The position numbers and the translations under genes were made by a program. 8,082 nucleotides of DNA from a bacterium. Its GTDB lineage: Bacteria; Patescibacteriota; Patescibacteriia; UBA2591; JAGGZP01. The first letter of the stretch is position 1; each line of letters starts with the position of its first letter. Where the stretch lies: contig JAGGZP010000039.1 in the NCBI GenBank assembly GCA_021161965.1, forward strand, positions 1-8,082. Reading direction: 5' to 3'. The notes under the pieces are model-generated. The model saw only the letters and a program-made list of their open reading frames with translations. It was not told the DNA's origin and made no database searches. Below are positions 6,256 through 8,082 of this stretch, in pieces.

Positions 6256-7788
6256 TTAAATTTCTTCTCCAACTTTAACTCGATATTTAATTGCTTCGCC
6301 AATATGCTTCTGTAAAATATTTTCACTTCCTTCTAAATCAGCAATTGTTCGGGCAACTTTTAATATTCGATGATATGACCTTGCGGAAAGATGATATTTA
6401 TCCACTGCATTACGAATTAATTCAAGTGATGAGTTATCAATCTTACAAAAAACTTTTATTTGCCTAGTCGACAATTCTGAATTAGTTAAAATATCGAGTT
6501 CCTTATATCTTTTTAATTGAATATTTCTTGCCCTTTGAACACGCTCACGAATTGAGGCCGATGATTCTGCTTTTTCATCGCTACTTAATTTTTCAAACTT
6601 TACTCTCGGAACATCAATATGTAAATCTATTCTATCCAATATCGGGCCGGAAATTTTTTGTCGATATTTCACAATTTGGCTCGGTGTACAGGTACAAGGA
6701 ATTTCTGGATCGCCATAATAACCACAAGGGCAAGGATTTTGGGCGGCAACTAAAATAAATTTAGCCGGAAAAGTAACACTATTGCGCGCCCGAGAAATAT
6801 TAATAATCCCATCCTCTAACGGTTGGCGTAAACTCTCAATCACGTGACGAGAAAATTCGGGGAACTCATCTAAAAATAAAACACCTCGATGAGCTAAACT
6901 AACTTCTCCAGGCCGCGGATACTGACCGCCCCCAACTAAAGCAACATCAGAAATTGTGTGATGAGGACTGCGAAAGGGTCTCTCAGAAATAAAAGATTGT
7001 TCCGGACGTAGAAGTCCAGCAACGCTATAAATTTTTGTTACTTCTAAAACTTCTTCCTCAGTCATTATCGGTAATATCGATGGTAATGCTCGGGCTAAAA
7101 GTGTTTTTCCTGAACCCGGCTGTCCCATCATCAAAAGATTGTGTCCACCAGCAGCAACAATTTCCATCGCCCTCTTCGCATTTTGTTGGCCCCTAATAAA
7201 TGCCATATCAAATTCGTATTCGCTTTTCGGCTTTATTTTCACTCCTTGGCTAACAATTGGTTTAATTATTTTTTGGCCAGTTAAATGAGAAATTAAGGCA
7301 GAAAGAGATTTTAAAGGATAAATTTTTAACCCACAAATAAGTTTCGCTTCATTTAGATTATCTTCGGGCAAATAAATCTCGTTAATTTTTATTTGTTTTG
7401 CTAAAATTGCCATAGGCAAAATACCTCGGCTATGTCGTAAATTTCCATTAAGTGCCAACTCACCAACAAAAATTGCCGATCGAGGAAGCAAGTCAGTTGA
7501 TAACTGCTCTGAGGCAACAAGAATGGCTAAGGCTATTGGTAAATCATAAATCGAACCCTCCTTCTTAATATTTGCTGGTGCTAAATTAACAACGATCCTT
7601 TTGTTTCCGGGAAATTTGAATCCTGAATTTTCTATTGCTGACCTTACTCTTTCTTTTGCTTCTTCAACAGCTTTATCAGGTAAACCGACAATGTTAAAAC
7701 AGGGAAAACCTCGTGAAATATCCGTTTCAACCTCAGTTAATTCTGAATTTAAACCGATATTTACCGATGATAAAATTTTCGCCAACAT
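6256..7788 (-). CDS. YifB/ComM-family AAA+ ATPase (Mg-chelatase-like)
   Basis: A 510-residue, full-length ComM/YifB protein. In Vibrio, ComM is a hexameric helicase that drives branch migration when incoming single-stranded DNA recombines during natural transformation; the role here is by family. The N-terminal domain (about 1-170) opens with MLAKILSSVNIGL and holds IVGLPDKAVEEAKERVRSAI. The AAA+ core has Walker A GQPGSGKT (222-229, K228) and Walker B VLFLDEF (303-309, D307/E308). NPCPCG (351-356) with a later CTC (365-367) forms the cysteine cluster seen in the family. LDRIDLH (384-390) and SARSYHRILKVARTIADL (468-485) carry arginines of the nucleotide-sensing type. The ATG is 9 nt after the lspA stop. 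No other competence gene lies in the window. Confidence 0.95.
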   Translation of the reverse strand: MLAKILSSVNIGLNSELTEVETDISRGFPCFNIVGLPDKAVEEAKERVRSAIENSGFKFPGNKRIVVNLAPANIKKEGSIYDLPIALAILVASEQLSTDLLPRSAIFVGELALNGNLRHSRGILPMAILAKQIKINEIYLPEDNLNEAKLICGLKIYPLKSLSALISHLTGQKIIKPIVSQGVKIKPKSEYEFDMAFIRGQQNAKRAMEIVAAGGHNLLMMGQPGSGKTLLARALPSILPIMTEEEVLEVTKIYSVAGLLRPEQSFISERPFRSPHHTISDVALVGGGQYPRPGEVSLAHRGVLFLDEFPEFSRHVIESLRQPLEDGIINISRARNSVTFPAKFILVAAQNPCPCGYYGDPEIPCTCTPSQIVKYRQKISGPILDRIDLHIDVPRVKFEKLSSDEKAESSASIRERVQRARNIQLKRYKELDILTNSELSTRQIKVFCKIDNSSLELIRNAVDKYHLSARSYHRILKVARTIADLEGSENILQKHIGEAIKYRVKVGEEI

Positions 7789-7797
7789 AATTTTATT

Positions 7798-8082
7798 TTA
7801 ACCCTTTTTTATTTTTATGTAAAGCAATAATATCACTCCAAAAGCAATTAAAACATCCGACAAATTAAAAACACCTAAAGATAAAAAAGAAATATAATCT
7901 GTAACATATCCATAAATAAATCTTTCAAAAAGATTACTAAATGCACCAAGAATAATAGCAGTAAGAGAAGTAATCAAAATTATTTTTTTCTTTTTATAAA
8001 AAATAACCAGTTTAAAAATCAAATAGGTTAAAACCAAAAAAATCAAAAAAAGAACAAAAATATTTTTAGAAGGAAAGAAAAA
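7798..8082 (-). CDS. Lipoprotein signal peptidase II, 3' part (5' end beyond window)
   Basis: The last 94 residues of an LspA protein, the membrane aspartic protease that removes signal peptides from prolipoproteins. The frame is open to the window edge. Two hydrophobic stretches precede the signature GAFSNLFERF, then GYVTDYI carries the first catalytic aspartate and FNLSDV the second; a final membrane helix (about VLIAFGVILLLYI) and a basic end (KIKKG) follow. Family proteins are about 150-170 residues, so roughly 60-70 residues lie outside. The TTG at 8044-8046 should not be taken as the start: homologous sequence appears to continue upstream of it, and the N-terminal membrane helix and conserved blocks of the family are still missing. 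ER replaces the more usual DR after the NL of the signature. Confidence 0.85.
   Translation of the reverse strand, partial: FFFPSKNIFVLFLIFLVLTYLIFKLVIFYKKKKIILITSLTAIILGAFSNLFERFIYGYVTDYISFLSLGVFNLSDVLIAFGVILLLYIKIKKG

Noticed and set aside
6528..6758. Plus-strand open frame antisense to comM
   Set aside because: It covers a conserved part of comM and its translation matches nothing recognisable.
7601..7801. Plus-strand open frame antisense to the comM N-terminus
   Set aside because: Fully explained as a mirror of a conserved coding region.

Overview
The window is an AT-rich stretch (about 30% G+C by eye) whose genes all lie on the minus strand. The gene content, the lean packing, the K/I/N-rich proteins and the AT-rich word repeats between genes suggest a Candidate Phyla Radiation (Patescibacteria, Parcubacteria-like) bacterium. 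That placement is inference. No rRNA or other marker gene is present to prove it.

Reading in the direction of transcription (high to low coordinates), a tight run of genes enters from beyond the right edge: the 3' part of lspA (signal peptidase II), comM (YifB/ComM AAA+ ATPase), a galT-like nucleotidylyltransferase, an Hsp20 small heat-shock protein, a VanW-family membrane-anchored envelope protein, and a FemAB-like peptidoglycan aminoacyltransferase. Gaps are 3 to 21 nt, and vanW overlaps femAB by 8 nt if its interrupted tail is counted, so this looks like one operon. Its promoter is outside the window. Three members (lspA, vanW, femAB) point to the cell envelope. comM points to DNA uptake and recombination, and galT to sugar-nucleotide metabolism.

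Below the operon lie a tRNA-Arg(CCG) gene and then, after a 241-nt spacer, a [NiFe]-hydrogenase large subunit of group 3 type (cytoplasmic, sulfhydrogenase-like). No small subunit or NAD(P)H-module gene is next to it on the side that can be seen. The last 338 nt on the left hold no gene I can support, but are full of short direct and inverted repeats.

Two points deserve attention. First, the VanW reading frame is cut by a single in-frame TGA (3168-3170). The next 72 codons stay in the same frame, read as a normal VanW C-terminal tail, and run to a TAG that overlaps the femAB start. All six other genes stop with TAA. Second, the hydrogenase large subunit ends exactly at the histidine of its DPCxxCxxH motif, so it has no C-terminal peptide for a maturation protease to remove. 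I found no clearly new multi-gene system here.
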